A stretch of 64,000 nucleotides of DNA from Flavobacterium panacis (GCF_024649945.1 NZ_JANKMS010000007.1:248001-312000), one strand, 5' to 3'; shown: positions 34,882-43,185, counted from the stretch's first letter. Numbers and translations: made by a program. The notes: generated by a model from the sequence alone, not told the origin.

Positions 34882-36744
34882 ATGAAAAAAATCTACTTTG
34901 CTGCTCTTGCAGTAATTTGTTCTAACGTTTATGCACAGTCCAAAAAGGATTCGATAAACGAAATGAACGAGGTAATCATTAATGAAAACCGTTTTAATAC
35001 CCCGATCTCGAAACAAAATAGAAATGTGTATGTGATTTCGAGTGAAACTATAAAAAAACTTCCAGGAAGAACTTTACAGGAAGTATTACAATATGCAAAT
35101 GGAGTAGACATCAGACAAAGAGGACCGTTTGGAACGCAGGCTGATATTAGTGTGGATGGAGGAAGTTTTGAGCAGACTGTGGTTTTATTGAACGGAGCAA
35201 AAGTTATAGATTCTCAAACCGCTCATAATATGTTGAATCTGCCTCTTCCGATTGAAGTTATTGAAAGAATTGAAGTAGTTCGCGGACCGGCTGCAAGAAT
35301 TTACGGAATCAATAGTTTAACAGGAGCAATCAATATTATCACTAAAAAACCAACAGATTCTGGATTTTTAGTAAGCACATATGCAGGTTCAAATTTTGAA
35401 AAAGATACTCGCGATACTGGCGATACTTTTTACGGAACTGGAGTTCAAGCTGGAGCTGTTTTAGGTAAAGAAAAACAACAGCATTTAATTTTTGCTTCGC
35501 ATGACAAAAGCAACGGATATCGCTATAATACGGCATTTGAAAACAATAAAATTTTCTACCAAGGAAATGTTCAAATCAACGATTCTAATGAGATTTTAGG
35601 TTCTGCAGGTTATATAAACAATGGTTTTGGTGCTAACGGATTTTACGCAGCGCCTGGCGATATTAATTCGACAGAAATTATTCAAACGACTTTTGCTAAC
35701 ATTCAGTCAAAACATGCGATTACAGAAAACTGGAAAATTATGCCAAGAGTAACGTACAGATACAATTATGATGATTATCGTTACTTAGGAAACTCAAATT
35801 TGGCCGTAGGTAGAAGTCAGCATTATACCAATTCTATTGCGGGAGAATTAAACTCTACCGTGAAATTGTCTAAAGGTGAAATTGGTTTTGGAGCAGAATT
35901 TAGAAACGAAAACATTCACTCTTCAAATATTGGAGATCACGATCGCGAAAATCTAGGAGTGTATGCAGAATACAGAACGAGTTTTACAGATAAATTAGAC
36001 GTAAATATTGGAACGTATTTGAATTACAATTCAGATTACAAATGGCAGATTTATCCAGGAATCGATGCCAGTTATGCCATTACAGATGCCTTTAAAATTA
36101 TTGGTAATATTGGTACAAGCCAAAGAATTCCATCGTTTACAGATTTGTATTTGAAACAAACAGGAAACATTGGAAATACCGATTTAGATTCTGAAAATGC
36201 TTTTCAAAGTGAAATTGGTTTTAAATACAATAAAAAAGCTTTAAGCTTCAACGCGAATTATTTCTACAGAAAAATTGACAATTATATCGATTGGATGCGT
36301 AATCTGACAACACAGCCTTGGCAAAGTCAAAACACGGGAGATTTAAATACTAACGGAATCAATTTACGTGGTACTTACAGATTTGATTTCTCTAAAGATT
36401 CTAGATTAAACATTCTGTTAGCTTACACTTATTTAGATTCTGAGTTTAAAAGTTCAAGAACAGAAATCTATTCTAAATATCTTATTTCGTCTTTAAAACA
36501 TCAAATTACCAATACAATAGATTATCAATACAAAGATTTCTCTATTTTGTTTGCAACACGTTTTAACGAAAGAATTACGGGACCTTCTTACTGGATCAAT
36601 GATTTTAGAGTAAGTCAGTCCATTAATAAATTCACGATCTTTTTTGATGCACAGAATATATTTAATGCCACTTATTTTGAAGTAGGAGCAGTGCCTCTGC
36701 CATCAAGATGGTTTACCTTAGGAGTTAAATTAGTTACTTTTTAA
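34882..36744 (+). CDS. TonB-dependent outer-membrane receptor (vitamin/siderophore type)
   Basis: I choose ATG 34882 (MKKIYFAALAVICSNVYAQ, a clean signal peptide); the frame opens at a TTG seven codons earlier that lies inside the promoter box. The 620-residue protein has a plug domain (about 30-145; PGRTLQEVLQYANGVDIRQRGPFGTQADISVDGG and VRGPAARIYGINSLTGAINIIT) and a 22-strand-type barrel ending in an aromatic residue. It has no CarboxypepD_reg domain, so it is closer to BtuB-like and siderophore receptors than to SusC. The divergent MocR gene suggests a substrate linked to amino-acid, amine or vitamin B6 metabolism. Confidence 0.88.
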   Translation: MKKIYFAALAVICSNVYAQSKKDSINEMNEVIINENRFNTPISKQNRNVYVISSETIKKLPGRTLQEVLQYANGVDIRQRGPFGTQADISVDGGSFEQTVVLLNGAKVIDSQTAHNMLNLPLPIEVIERIEVVRGPAARIYGINSLTGAINIITKKPTDSGFLVSTYAGSNFEKDTRDTGDTFYGTGVQAGAVLGKEKQQHLIFASHDKSNGYRYNTAFENNKIFYQGNVQINDSNEILGSAGYINNGFGANGFYAAPGDINSTEIIQTTFANIQSKHAITENWKIMPRVTYRYNYDDYRYLGNSNLAVGRSQHYTNSIAGELNSTVKLSKGEIGFGAEFRNENIHSSNIGDHDRENLGVYAEYRTSFTDKLDVNIGTYLNYNSDYKWQIYPGIDASYAITDAFKIIGNIGTSQRIPSFTDLYLKQTGNIGNTDLDSENAFQSEIGFKYNKKALSFNANYFYRKIDNYIDWMRNLTTQPWQSQNTGDLNTNGINLRGTYRFDFSKDSRLNILLAYTYLDSEFKSSRTEIYSKYLISSLKHQITNTIDYQYKDFSILFATRFNERITGPSYWINDFRVSQSINKFTIFFDAQNIFNATYFEVGAVPLPSRWFTLGVKLVTF

Positions 36745-36762
36745 ATTACTTTATTAGTGAAG

Positions 36763-36796
36763 AAAGCCTGTAAATTTCGATTTACGGGCTTTTTTC
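36763..36796 (+). terminator. Intrinsic terminator of the TonB receptor gene
   Basis: AAGCCTGTAAAT-ttcg-ATTTACGGGCTTTTTT is a strong UUCG-type hairpin with a T run. Confidence 0.9.
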
Positions 36797-36905
36797 ATTT
36801 ACAATAAACTCAAATTGCGGTTATGTAAGAATTAATAGAAATACTATAAAATAAACCGTTTTAGAAGTAAGAACTTAGCTTTTGTGAAAATTTAAAACAT
36901 TTATT

Positions 36906-37247
36906 ATGAAAGCTTTATTGAAATTTAATATCATACTTTTTGCCGTTTTAATGGGATTGTCGTCTTGTAAAAAGAACGATGGTTATAGTGATAAAATCGA
37001 AACTAATATCGTTCCCGAAGATAGTACAGCAACAGTTCAAGATACTTCGACAACTTCAACCAATATTACAACCACACAAACTCCAACCGCTGCAAATGGA
37101 AATACAGATTCTCTAAGTACAGCAGGCAGAGGAAGCGGACCAGGTGAAAGCGTACAAGATGGTTCAACTTACACGCCGGCAAAAGGAGTCCAAAAAGACA
37201 GTGTGAAACTGCAGACAGAAAGTGCTAAAAAGAGAAAAAATAAATAA
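36906..37247 (+). CDS. Ser/Thr-rich small lipoprotein
   Basis: The 113-residue protein has a lipoprotein signal (ILFAVLMGLSSCKKNDG). The mature part is low-complexity and rich in Ser, Thr and Gly, ending in the basic run KKRKNK. It looks disordered; no fold or family is recognisable. Single gene with its own terminator. Confidence 0.7.
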   Translation: MKALLKFNIILFAVLMGLSSCKKNDGYSDKIETNIVPEDSTATVQDTSTTSTNITTTQTPTAANGNTDSLSTAGRGSGPGESVQDGSTYTPAKGVQKDSVKLQTESAKKRKNK

Positions 37248-37264
37248 GTTAGAACGACAGATTT

Positions 37265-37297
37265 TAAACTCATTTCCAAAACGAAATGAGTTTTTTT
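37265..37297 (+). terminator. Intrinsic terminator
   Basis: AAACTCATTTC / GAAATGAGTTTTTTT ends the small lipoprotein gene. Confidence 0.88.
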
Positions 37298-37451
37298 ATG
37301 CGAATTTTTGTTTTAAAATTTAAAAAAGTAAATAATATATTTTGAATCTAAACGCTTGTTTTTAAGTGGGTTTAAGGAGCGTTTTGGGCTTTTGTCAAAT
37401 TATTTTCTAAAAAATATTATTAAATACTACTAATTTGATAGAATTAATATA

Positions 37452-37459
37452 TATATTTG
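37452..37459 (+). promoter_or_regulatory. -7 box of the SAM riboswitch transcript
   Basis: TATATTTG fits TAnnTTTG and lies about 25 nt ahead of the riboswitch. No -33 box at standard spacing was seen. Confidence 0.5.
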
Positions 37460-37484
37460 TACCACAGAAAAGTTCTGAATGATA

Positions 37485-37580
37485 CTTATCCAGAAAGACC
37501 GAGGGAATAGGCCCATTGACGTCTTAGCAACCTGTTGCCGAATAAGGTGCTACATCCTTCCGTTTAAGCGGACAGATAAG
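37485..37580 (+). promoter_or_regulatory. SAM-I riboswitch (S-box)
   Basis: The core of the S-box family is visible: a P1 stem CTTATC (37485-37490) / GATAAG (37575-37580), GAGGGA followed by GGCCCATTGACG, TAGCAACCTG and AAGGTGCTACATCC. The aptamer binds S-adenosylmethionine, and genes downstream are normally repressed when SAM is plentiful. I found no clear terminator right after P1, so control may be translational or may act at a hairpin further down (AGACCA/TGGTCT, 37771-37792). Downstream lie a 28-codon ORF, a TlpA-like gene, a desulfurase-like gene and a cupin. Confidence 0.93.
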
Positions 37581-37638
37581 AAAAGATTTCCTCGTAATCT
37601 GAATAAGTTCATCTAAGTCTAAACTTTTATTTATTGAA

Positions 37639-37725
37639 ATGAAAACAGAATCCATTTTATACGCCGGTTACGAACTTTTGAATTTAATGTTCGAAGAAAA
37701 TAGTCTTGCTTTCTTTCGAATGTAA
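37639..37725 (+). CDS. 28-codon ORF between SAM riboswitch and tlpA-like gene
   Basis: ATG 37639 to TAA 37725 reads MKTESILYAGYELLNLMFEENS and ends LAFFRM. It is the first start codon after the riboswitch, 58 nt past P1, and the only ORF before the signal-peptide gene at 37836. Composition is ordinary and not Met-rich, so it is not an obvious attenuator peptide. It could be a small protein of its own or a remnant of a larger methionine gene. Only position and openness support it. Confidence 0.45.
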   Translation: MKTESILYAGYELLNLMFEENSLAFFRM

Positions 37726-37835
37726 AGACACTAAATTTTCCAATAATTTTTTTAAAACAGTAATGTCTAAAGACCATTTTTAATATTGGTCTCGGGAATT
37801 CTTTTGTCCAATCCTAAACTAAAAATCAAAATAAA

Positions 37836-38825
37836 ATGAAAAAAATATTACTAGGTTTTGCGCTACTTCTTGGAGCTTTTCAGATTCAGGCTCAGGAAAA
37901 TAATTTACAGTTGAAAGGAACTGTTGTGGATACGGTCGCTCAATATGTTTATCTGCAAAAATTTCACAATAAAATGTTTACCACAATTGATTCGGTAAAA
38001 GTGAAAGATGGGAATTTTAGTTTTAAAACTAAAGTTAAGACGCCAGATTTATATGGTTTAAGTGTCAATACAGCAAGTAGTCCGTTGTTTATTTTTCTTG
38101 AAAAAGGCCCAATTACAGTGAAATTAAATCCGAAGAAATATTACAGCAATTCTGTAGTTGAAGGTTCTGTTTCTCAAGATTTATTTGAGGCTTACAAGAA
38201 ATCAAAAGATATCGAAATCAGTAAATTCATTACAGAAAATCCGAAATCTATTGTTGCTGCTTATGTGTTGTACAGAAATTGGTCGTACAGATTATCACCA
38301 GAACAAATTAGAGAAAACATCACTTTACTGGATAAAACGCTTCAAAATACCACTTATGTGAAAGAACTAAAAGATTTGGCTCTTGTTTTGGACGGATTAG
38401 CAGTTGGAAAAAAAGCACCCGATTTTACGGCCAACGATCCGCAGGGAAAACCAATCCATTTTTATGAAAATCTGAAAGGCTACACTTTAGTTGATTTTTG
38501 GGCTTCATGGTGTGGACCTTGCCGAAGAGAAAATCCAAATATTGTGGCAGCCTATAAAGAATTTCATGATAAAGGATTCAACATTATCGGAATCTCCTTA
38601 GATAAAAAGAAAGAAAACTGGATTAAAGGAATTCAGGATGATCATTTATCATGGCAGCATGTTTCTGATTTGCTTTTCTGGAACAGTGCCGTTGCGAAAT
38701 TGTATGGAATTCGAGCAATTCCGAGTAATTATCTAGTCGATTCAAACGGAATAATTGTGGCTAAAAATCTTCAAGGAGAAGAATTACAATCGACTTTAAA
38801 ATCGCTTTTAGGAAATAAAATTTGA
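37836..38825 (+). CDS. TlpA-like periplasmic thioredoxin with DUF4369 domain
   Basis: The 329-residue protein has a signal peptide (FALLLGAFQIQAQ), a DUF4369-like beta domain (about 25-110), a helical linker and a thioredoxin-like domain (about 190-329) with WASWCGPCRRE and the cis-Pro loop IRAIPSNYLVD. Such proteins are periplasmic thiol-disulfide oxidoreductases, common in Bacteroidota. Being first of the genes behind the SAM riboswitch suggests a link with sulfur amino-acid supply. Confidence 0.88.
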   Translation: MKKILLGFALLLGAFQIQAQENNLQLKGTVVDTVAQYVYLQKFHNKMFTTIDSVKVKDGNFSFKTKVKTPDLYGLSVNTASSPLFIFLEKGPITVKLNPKKYYSNSVVEGSVSQDLFEAYKKSKDIEISKFITENPKSIVAAYVLYRNWSYRLSPEQIRENITLLDKTLQNTTYVKELKDLALVLDGLAVGKKAPDFTANDPQGKPIHFYENLKGYTLVDFWASWCGPCRRENPNIVAAYKEFHDKGFNIIGISLDKKKENWIKGIQDDHLSWQHVSDLLFWNSAVAKLYGIRAIPSNYLVDSNGIIVAKNLQGEELQSTLKSLLGNKI

Positions 38826-38870
38826 TAAAAAACAATAATAGAATATTAGTTAATTAAAAAGGATAAGGAA

Positions 38871-40343
38871 ATGAATGCTATTGAGACAACAACAGAACCA
38901 ATTGAGTTAGAGTGTTACTTCTCTAAATTTAGAGAAAATACAGTAGGAATTGATCATACTTTTGAATCGGTTTATGGCGAACAGAATCTAGTTTATGCAG
39001 ATTGGGTGGCCAGCGGAAGATTATACGTTCCGATCGAGGATATCATGCTCAACAAAATGGGTCCAATGATTGCCAATACGCATTCATTTTCCAGTCAGAC
39101 TGGAAAAGCTTCAACTTATGCTTATCAATACGCCAGAGAAAGTATTAAAAAACACGTAAATGCAAATGAGTCGGATGTTTTGGTTACTACAGGAACAGGA
39201 ATGACCGCTGCTTTATCAAAACTGCAACGTATTATGGGTTTGAGAACTTCTTATGAAGAAGACAGACCTGTAGTTTTCATCACACACATGGAGCATCATT
39301 CGAATCAGGTTCCTTGGTACGAAACGAATGCCGAAGTAGTGATTTTGCCACCTGACGAAAATAATTTAGTCGATCCAAAAGCACTTTCAAAAGCACTTAA
39401 AAAATATGCAGACAGAAGTTTAAAAATTGGTTCGTTTACGGCTTGTTCCAATGTTACTGGAATTATTACGCCCTATCATGAATTGGCTAAAATCATGCAT
39501 CAAAACGCTGGATTGTGTTTTGTAGATTTTGCTGCGTCTGCGCCTTATGTCAAAATTGATATGCATCCTAAAGATCCAGAAGAACAATTGGATGCAATAT
39601 TCTTTTCGCCTCATAAATTTTTAGGCGGACCAGGAACTTGCGGTGTTTTGGTCTTTAATGAAAAATTGTACCAATCTGATTTTCCAGACAATCCAGGTGG
39701 AGGAAATGTAAAATGGACCAATCCGTTGGGGAAATATTGTTACAGCGATGTGATTGAAGTTCGAGAAGACGGAGGAACACCGGGTTTTCTACAAGTTATC
39801 AGAACCGCTTTGGCTTTGGAACTTAAAGAAAAAATGGGCGTTTCAAACATTAAAAACAGAGAAAAAGAACTGTTGGAACTTTGTTTTGCAAGACTTCAAA
39901 AAATAAAAGGTTTGTCTATTTTAGGAGATTTGAAGACAGAACGAATTGGCTGTGTTTCTTTTGTGATTGAAGATATTCATTACAATTTAATCGTAAGACT
40001 TTTAAATGACCGTTTCGGAATTCAAGTTCGCGGAGGCTGGTCGTGTGCGAGTACGTATGCGCATTATTTGTTTAATATTAATGAAAAGAAATCGGCTGTA
40101 ATTACCAATGAATTATTAGAAAAAAACCAAACCAATAAACCGGGCTGGGTTCGTTTGTCACTGCATCCTATTACAACAAACGAAGAACTTTCATATATCT
40201 GCGACGCAATTGAAAAAGTAGCTTCGAATTATAAAAAATGGGAGAAAGATTATGAATATAATCCAGCAACAAATGAATTTGAAAATCCTAAAATAAAAGA
40301 TTCAATAGCAAACGAAGTGAATGAATGGTTTAAGTTAGATTAG
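38871..40343 (+). CDS. Cysteine desulfurase-like aminotransferase class V
   Basis: The 490-residue protein is a fold-type I PLP enzyme. The PLP Lys is in FFSPHKFLGGPGTCGVLVF, substrate contacts include HMEHHSNQVPW and VDFAASAPY, and RGGWSCASTYAHYL near residue 390 carries a Cys where SufS and IscS have their catalytic one (RxGHHCA). It is longer than SufS (about 410). Activity on cysteine or a related sulfur amino acid is inferred. It lies 45 bp after the TlpA-like gene, so it is presumably in the SAM-riboswitch operon. Confidence 0.85.
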   Translation: MNAIETTTEPIELECYFSKFRENTVGIDHTFESVYGEQNLVYADWVASGRLYVPIEDIMLNKMGPMIANTHSFSSQTGKASTYAYQYARESIKKHVNANESDVLVTTGTGMTAALSKLQRIMGLRTSYEEDRPVVFITHMEHHSNQVPWYETNAEVVILPPDENNLVDPKALSKALKKYADRSLKIGSFTACSNVTGIITPYHELAKIMHQNAGLCFVDFAASAPYVKIDMHPKDPEEQLDAIFFSPHKFLGGPGTCGVLVFNEKLYQSDFPDNPGGGNVKWTNPLGKYCYSDVIEVREDGGTPGFLQVIRTALALELKEKMGVSNIKNREKELLELCFARLQKIKGLSILGDLKTERIGCVSFVIEDIHYNLIVRLLNDRFGIQVRGGWSCASTYAHYLFNINEKKSAVITNELLEKNQTNKPGWVRLSLHPITTNEELSYICDAIEKVASNYKKWEKDYEYNPATNEFENPKIKDSIANEVNEWFKLD

Positions 40344-40357
40344 TTAGTTAAGTAGTT

Positions 40358-40390
40358 AAACCTAACAGGTTTTTATAATCTGTTAGGTTT
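40358..40390 (+). terminator. Intrinsic terminator
   Basis: AACCTAACAG / CTGTTAGGTTTTC follows the desulfurase-like gene. Confidence 0.8.
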
Positions 40391-40464
40391 TCATTCACTA
40401 TCATAAAAAATGAAAAATTGCCACTTTTAGTGAAATAGAAAAGTTTAATAAATAAATCTTATTC

Positions 40465-40550
40465 AATCTGCTCAAATCTTTTAAAATCTGCGTGAAATAC
40501 TTTTGCGCATAGATTTTTTCACGCAGATTTTAAAAGATTTACACAGATTT
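40465..40550. repeat. Long palindromic repeat (AATCTGCGTGAAA type)
   Basis: The left arm, beginning AATCTGCTCAAATCTTTT and ending AATCTGCGTGAA, pairs almost perfectly over 33 bp with the right arm, beginning TTCACGCAGATTTT (40517-40550). Repeats of this sequence are scattered through flavobacterial genomes between genes. Confidence 0.7.
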
Positions 40551-40603
40551 AAGCTGATAATTAGAATTGAAAAAATAATATTACACAATAGAATAAGATT
40601 AAA

Positions 40604-41074
40604 ATGAAAACAATTCCAAGAAGAATCGTAACAGGTTTACGAAATGGAAAATCGATTATAGAACAAGACAATATAGTAACCAATGTTTCGGAACATTTTC
40701 CGGGTTTAATCATTTCTGATATTTGGACAACAGACAGTTCGCCAGCAAAATTTGAGGAAAATTATATCGAAAACACCGCTTTTCCGAATACACCAAAAAA
40801 TGGAAGTTATTTTAGATATGTGCAGATTCCGCCAGACAAGGATTTAGGAATTGAAGCGCCAGAAGGACAACCGCATCCATTAATGCATCAGACGGATACT
40901 TTAGATTATATCGTGATTTTGGCTGGAGAAATTTATTTGATTGTAGACGAAGAAGAAACTTTACTGCAAGCTGGAGATATCGTAATTCAAAGGGGAACCA
41001 ATCATGCGTGGAGCAACCGTTCCGATTCTCCTTGCATTCAGTTAGCTATATTATTAGACGCTGGAATAAAATAA
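40604..41074 (+). CDS. Cupin-domain protein
   Basis: The 156-residue protein has one cupin barrel in its second half: HPLMHQTDTLDYIVILAGEI is the first motif and AGDIVIQRGTNHAW the second, giving the usual metal-binding His/Glu set. The N-terminal part (RRIVTGLRNGKSII) matches the family of small cupins annotated as related to dioxygenase or isomerase domains. It lies 260 bp past the desulfurase gene, behind a terminator and repeat, so it is probably a separate unit. Confidence 0.85.
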   Translation: MKTIPRRIVTGLRNGKSIIEQDNIVTNVSEHFPGLIISDIWTTDSSPAKFEENYIENTAFPNTPKNGSYFRYVQIPPDKDLGIEAPEGQPHPLMHQTDTLDYIVILAGEIYLIVDEEETLLQAGDIVIQRGTNHAWSNRSDSPCIQLAILLDAGIK

Positions 41075-41166
41075 TGAGGAAGCCGAAGAAAATTATTTTT
41101 TTCAGTTTTTTAGAAAAATTAGATTTATTTAAAGACGTTTTTTCGCCTTGTCTTTAATTTTTTGTT

Positions 41167-41242
41167 AAGAGCTTTTTTCTCTTTATAACACCAATTTTCT
41201 GCTTTTTATAAGAGAAGGATTGTTATAGAGGAAAAAGCTCTT
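41167..41242 (+). terminator. Long-stem hairpin after the cupin gene
   Basis: AAGAGCTTTTTTCTCTTTATAACA (41167-41190) pairs over its length, with one bulge and one G-U, with the arm 41221-41242, leaving a 30-nt loop; TGTTTTTTT follows. The stem is far longer than other terminators in the window, and may be bidirectional or regulatory. Confidence 0.6.
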
Positions 41243-41343
41243 TGTTTTTTTACTGCAAATGCTTCAACGTATTATTTTAAGCCAACTTTTGGTTTTAAAT
41301 GTTAATAATATGTTTTGTTTTAAGGTGGTTTTATTAATGTAAA

Positions 41344-41387
41344 CGTAACCTTTTCGACCTACCCTCATCTTTAATTTTGGAGACATA
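41344..41387 (+). promoter_or_regulatory. Candidate ECF-dependent promoter block, copy 1
   Basis: CGTAACCTTTTCGACCTACC (41344-41363), then AATT at +10 and AGACATA at +18 of its end. The same words at the same spacing occur at 42114-42157 ahead of the anti-sigma gene. It precedes a 35-codon ORF by 48 nt and the sigma gene by 148 nt. It probably is an autoregulated sigma-factor promoter. Confidence 0.55.
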
Positions 41388-41411
41388 TAAGAAGAACCCA
41401 ACACTTTGTAT

Positions 41412-41519
41412 ATGTCATTTTTAAAAGAACACGAACATTATCAATACGAAATCAGAAAAAAAGCCTCGGCTGACGCTTCTCATTTGATCTTTCCTATCAA
41501 AATAATGTATCATGTATAA
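41412..41519 (+). CDS. 35-codon ORF overlapping the ECF sigma start
   Basis: ATG 41412 to TAA 41519 reads MSFLKEHEHYQYEIRKKAS and ends PIKIMYHV. It overlaps the sigma ATG (41512) by 8 nt, a layout that couples translation. Its start lies 48 nt after the promoter block, matching the 49 nt between the second copy of that block and the anti-sigma start. The product could be a leader peptide that sets sigma translation, or a small protein. Basis: position and spacing only. Confidence 0.5.
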   Translation: MSFLKEHEHYQYEIRKKASADASHLIFPIKIMYHV

Positions 41520-42069
41520 GAAGTTTACAGACGAAGAACTTGTCGAATTATTAAAATCTGGAAAAGACAAAGCTTTTGATGAGCTTTATTTTAGATACCG
41601 CGATATTCTTGTTCGATTTGTTTATTTAAGAATGAAATCTATTGCCATCTCAGAAGAAATCGTTCAGGAAGTTTTTACCTCTATTTGGGAACGACGCAAA
41701 ACCATTGTCATTCAGAAAAGTTTCGCAGCCTACATTTATACTTCGGTGCGTTATATGACATTAGATTATATCAAATCGCATGAAGTTACCGATCAATACA
41801 TTCAAGAAGTTTTAGATAAAAACGTAGTGGCTTATACAAGTCATAACGCCACAGAAGATGCTATTTATTATGATGAATTGCAAAAAGCTGTTGACGAAGC
41901 GGCCGCTTTACTTCCTAAAAAATCAAAAGAAGTTTTTATTCTAAGTCGTGTAAAACATTATACGAATAAAGAAATCGCTGAAGAATTAAACGTTTCTATC
42001 GAAACCGTAAAATACCATATTACTTATGCGCTCAAATTTATGCGTACGTATTTGGGCGAATTCAATTAA
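41512..42069 (+). CDS. ECF RNA polymerase sigma factor (FecI-like)
   Basis: The 185-residue protein has sigma region 2 (FDELYFRYRDILVRFVYLRMKS... EEIVQEVFTSIWERR) and region 4 (LPKKSKEVFILSRVKHYTNKEIAEELNVSIETVKYHI). Length and motifs match the Bacteroidota FecI-type sigma factors that respond to SusC-type receptors. It starts the locus, with the FecR gene next. A candidate target promoter lies upstream of both it and fecR. Confidence 0.93.
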   Translation: MYKKFTDEELVELLKSGKDKAFDELYFRYRDILVRFVYLRMKSIAISEEIVQEVFTSIWERRKTIVIQKSFAAYIYTSVRYMTLDYIKSHEVTDQYIQEVLDKNVVAYTSHNATEDAIYYDELQKAVDEAAALLPKKSKEVFILSRVKHYTNKEIAEELNVSIETVKYHITYALKFMRTYLGEFN

Positions 42070-42113
42070 ACGTAAAATTCAAATTAAGGATTTCGCTTTT
42101 TTCTTAACAGAAG

Positions 42114-42157
42114 CGTAACCTTCAGCGCCTACCTAAAACTACAATTCCCAAGACATA
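42114..42157 (+). promoter_or_regulatory. Candidate ECF-dependent promoter block, copy 2
   Basis: CGTAACCTTCAGCGCCTACC (42114-42133) shares 15 of 20 positions with copy 1 (the 9 first and 6 last), and AATT and AGACATA follow at identical offsets. It ends 49 nt before the FecR ATG at 42183. Confidence 0.55.
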
Positions 42158-42182
42158 CTATTAAAGACATAAAGAAATTATA

Positions 42183-43112
42183 ATGCCTGAAAATTCAAAT
42201 AACGAAAACAACGAAATCAAAAATTTTTTAGACGGAAAGTATTCTCCAAAAGGACAAGAAATGTGGAATAAATGGTACGATCGTACAGATGATTTTTTTG
42301 ATAATATGGAAGTAATTCAATCTGATCGTTCGCAGCTAAAAAAAGAATTACGAGATATAAAGAAAACAAACAAGGTTATTGCGCTTCATTATAAAAATTG
42401 GGCTGTTGCGGCTTCTTTGGTTTTCTTAATCGGATTATCGGTGTTTTTTTACCAGTCATCAAATTCAATTGAAAACAAGCAGTTAGCAGCAAAATTGGGA
42501 GAACACGCTCAGATTACATTGAGTGACGGAACGCAAATATGGTTAAATGCAGGAAGTATTCTAAAATACCCAAAAGAGTTTAAAGGAGATACAAGAGAAG
42601 TGTACTTGTCTGGTGAAGCTTTTTTTGATGTAGCCAAAGACAAAAAACATCCCTTTATTATTCATACCAATAAAATGGATACCAAAGTTTTAGGAACAAG
42701 TTTTAATGTTCAGGCTTATCCGGAACAGACGACACAAGAAGTTTCTGTTTTGACGGGAAAAGTAAATGTAAAATCGACAGTTACAGAAGAGAATGTATAT
42801 GTCACTCCTGGTCAAAAAGTGGTGTTCAAATCTAATGATAATAAGCTTCAAGCTTTTAAAGATATTCCAGTAAATACGATTTCGCTTTGGCGTAAAAATA
42901 TAATGGTTTTTGAAGAAACTCCACTTGCAGAAGTTGTGGCGACAATCAATCGTAATTACAATGTCTCAATTGAGGTCAAGAATAAAGATTTAAATGCTTT
43001 AAAGATAAGCGCCTATTTTAAAGAACTTCCTGCTGATCAGGTAATTGGATTGGTGTGCAACATCATCAACGCCGAATATAAAATGGATTCAGGAATTTAC
43101 AAAATAGAGTAA
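42183..43112 (+). CDS. FecR-family anti-sigma factor
   Basis: The 309-residue protein has a cytoplasmic N-terminus (about 1-75; the sigma-binding part, shorter than usual), a membrane helix (WAVAASLVFLIGLSVFFY), and a periplasmic FecR domain (about 105-200; ITLSDGTQIWLNAGSILKYPKEF and LSGEAFFDVAKDKKHPFIIHT) with a C-terminal DUF4974-like part (EETPLAEVVATINRNY). It relays the receptor's signal to the sigma factor. A 113-bp gap with its own promoter block separates it from the sigma gene. Confidence 0.92.
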   Translation: MPENSNNENNEIKNFLDGKYSPKGQEMWNKWYDRTDDFFDNMEVIQSDRSQLKKELRDIKKTNKVIALHYKNWAVAASLVFLIGLSVFFYQSSNSIENKQLAAKLGEHAQITLSDGTQIWLNAGSILKYPKEFKGDTREVYLSGEAFFDVAKDKKHPFIIHTNKMDTKVLGTSFNVQAYPEQTTQEVSVLTGKVNVKSTVTEENVYVTPGQKVVFKSNDNKLQAFKDIPVNTISLWRKNIMVFEETPLAEVVATINRNYNVSIEVKNKDLNALKISAYFKELPADQVIGLVCNIINAEYKMDSGIYKIE

Positions 43113-43185
43113 TTCTTTAGAACATCAAAAATAAAACTACGTAGCAAACTAATAACAAAAACAATCCCAACTAAATCTAAAAACT

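Noticed and set aside
40465..40550. CRISPR-like repeat
   Set aside because: It is a single inverted repeat with no regular direct repeats or spacers, and no cas genes are present in the window.
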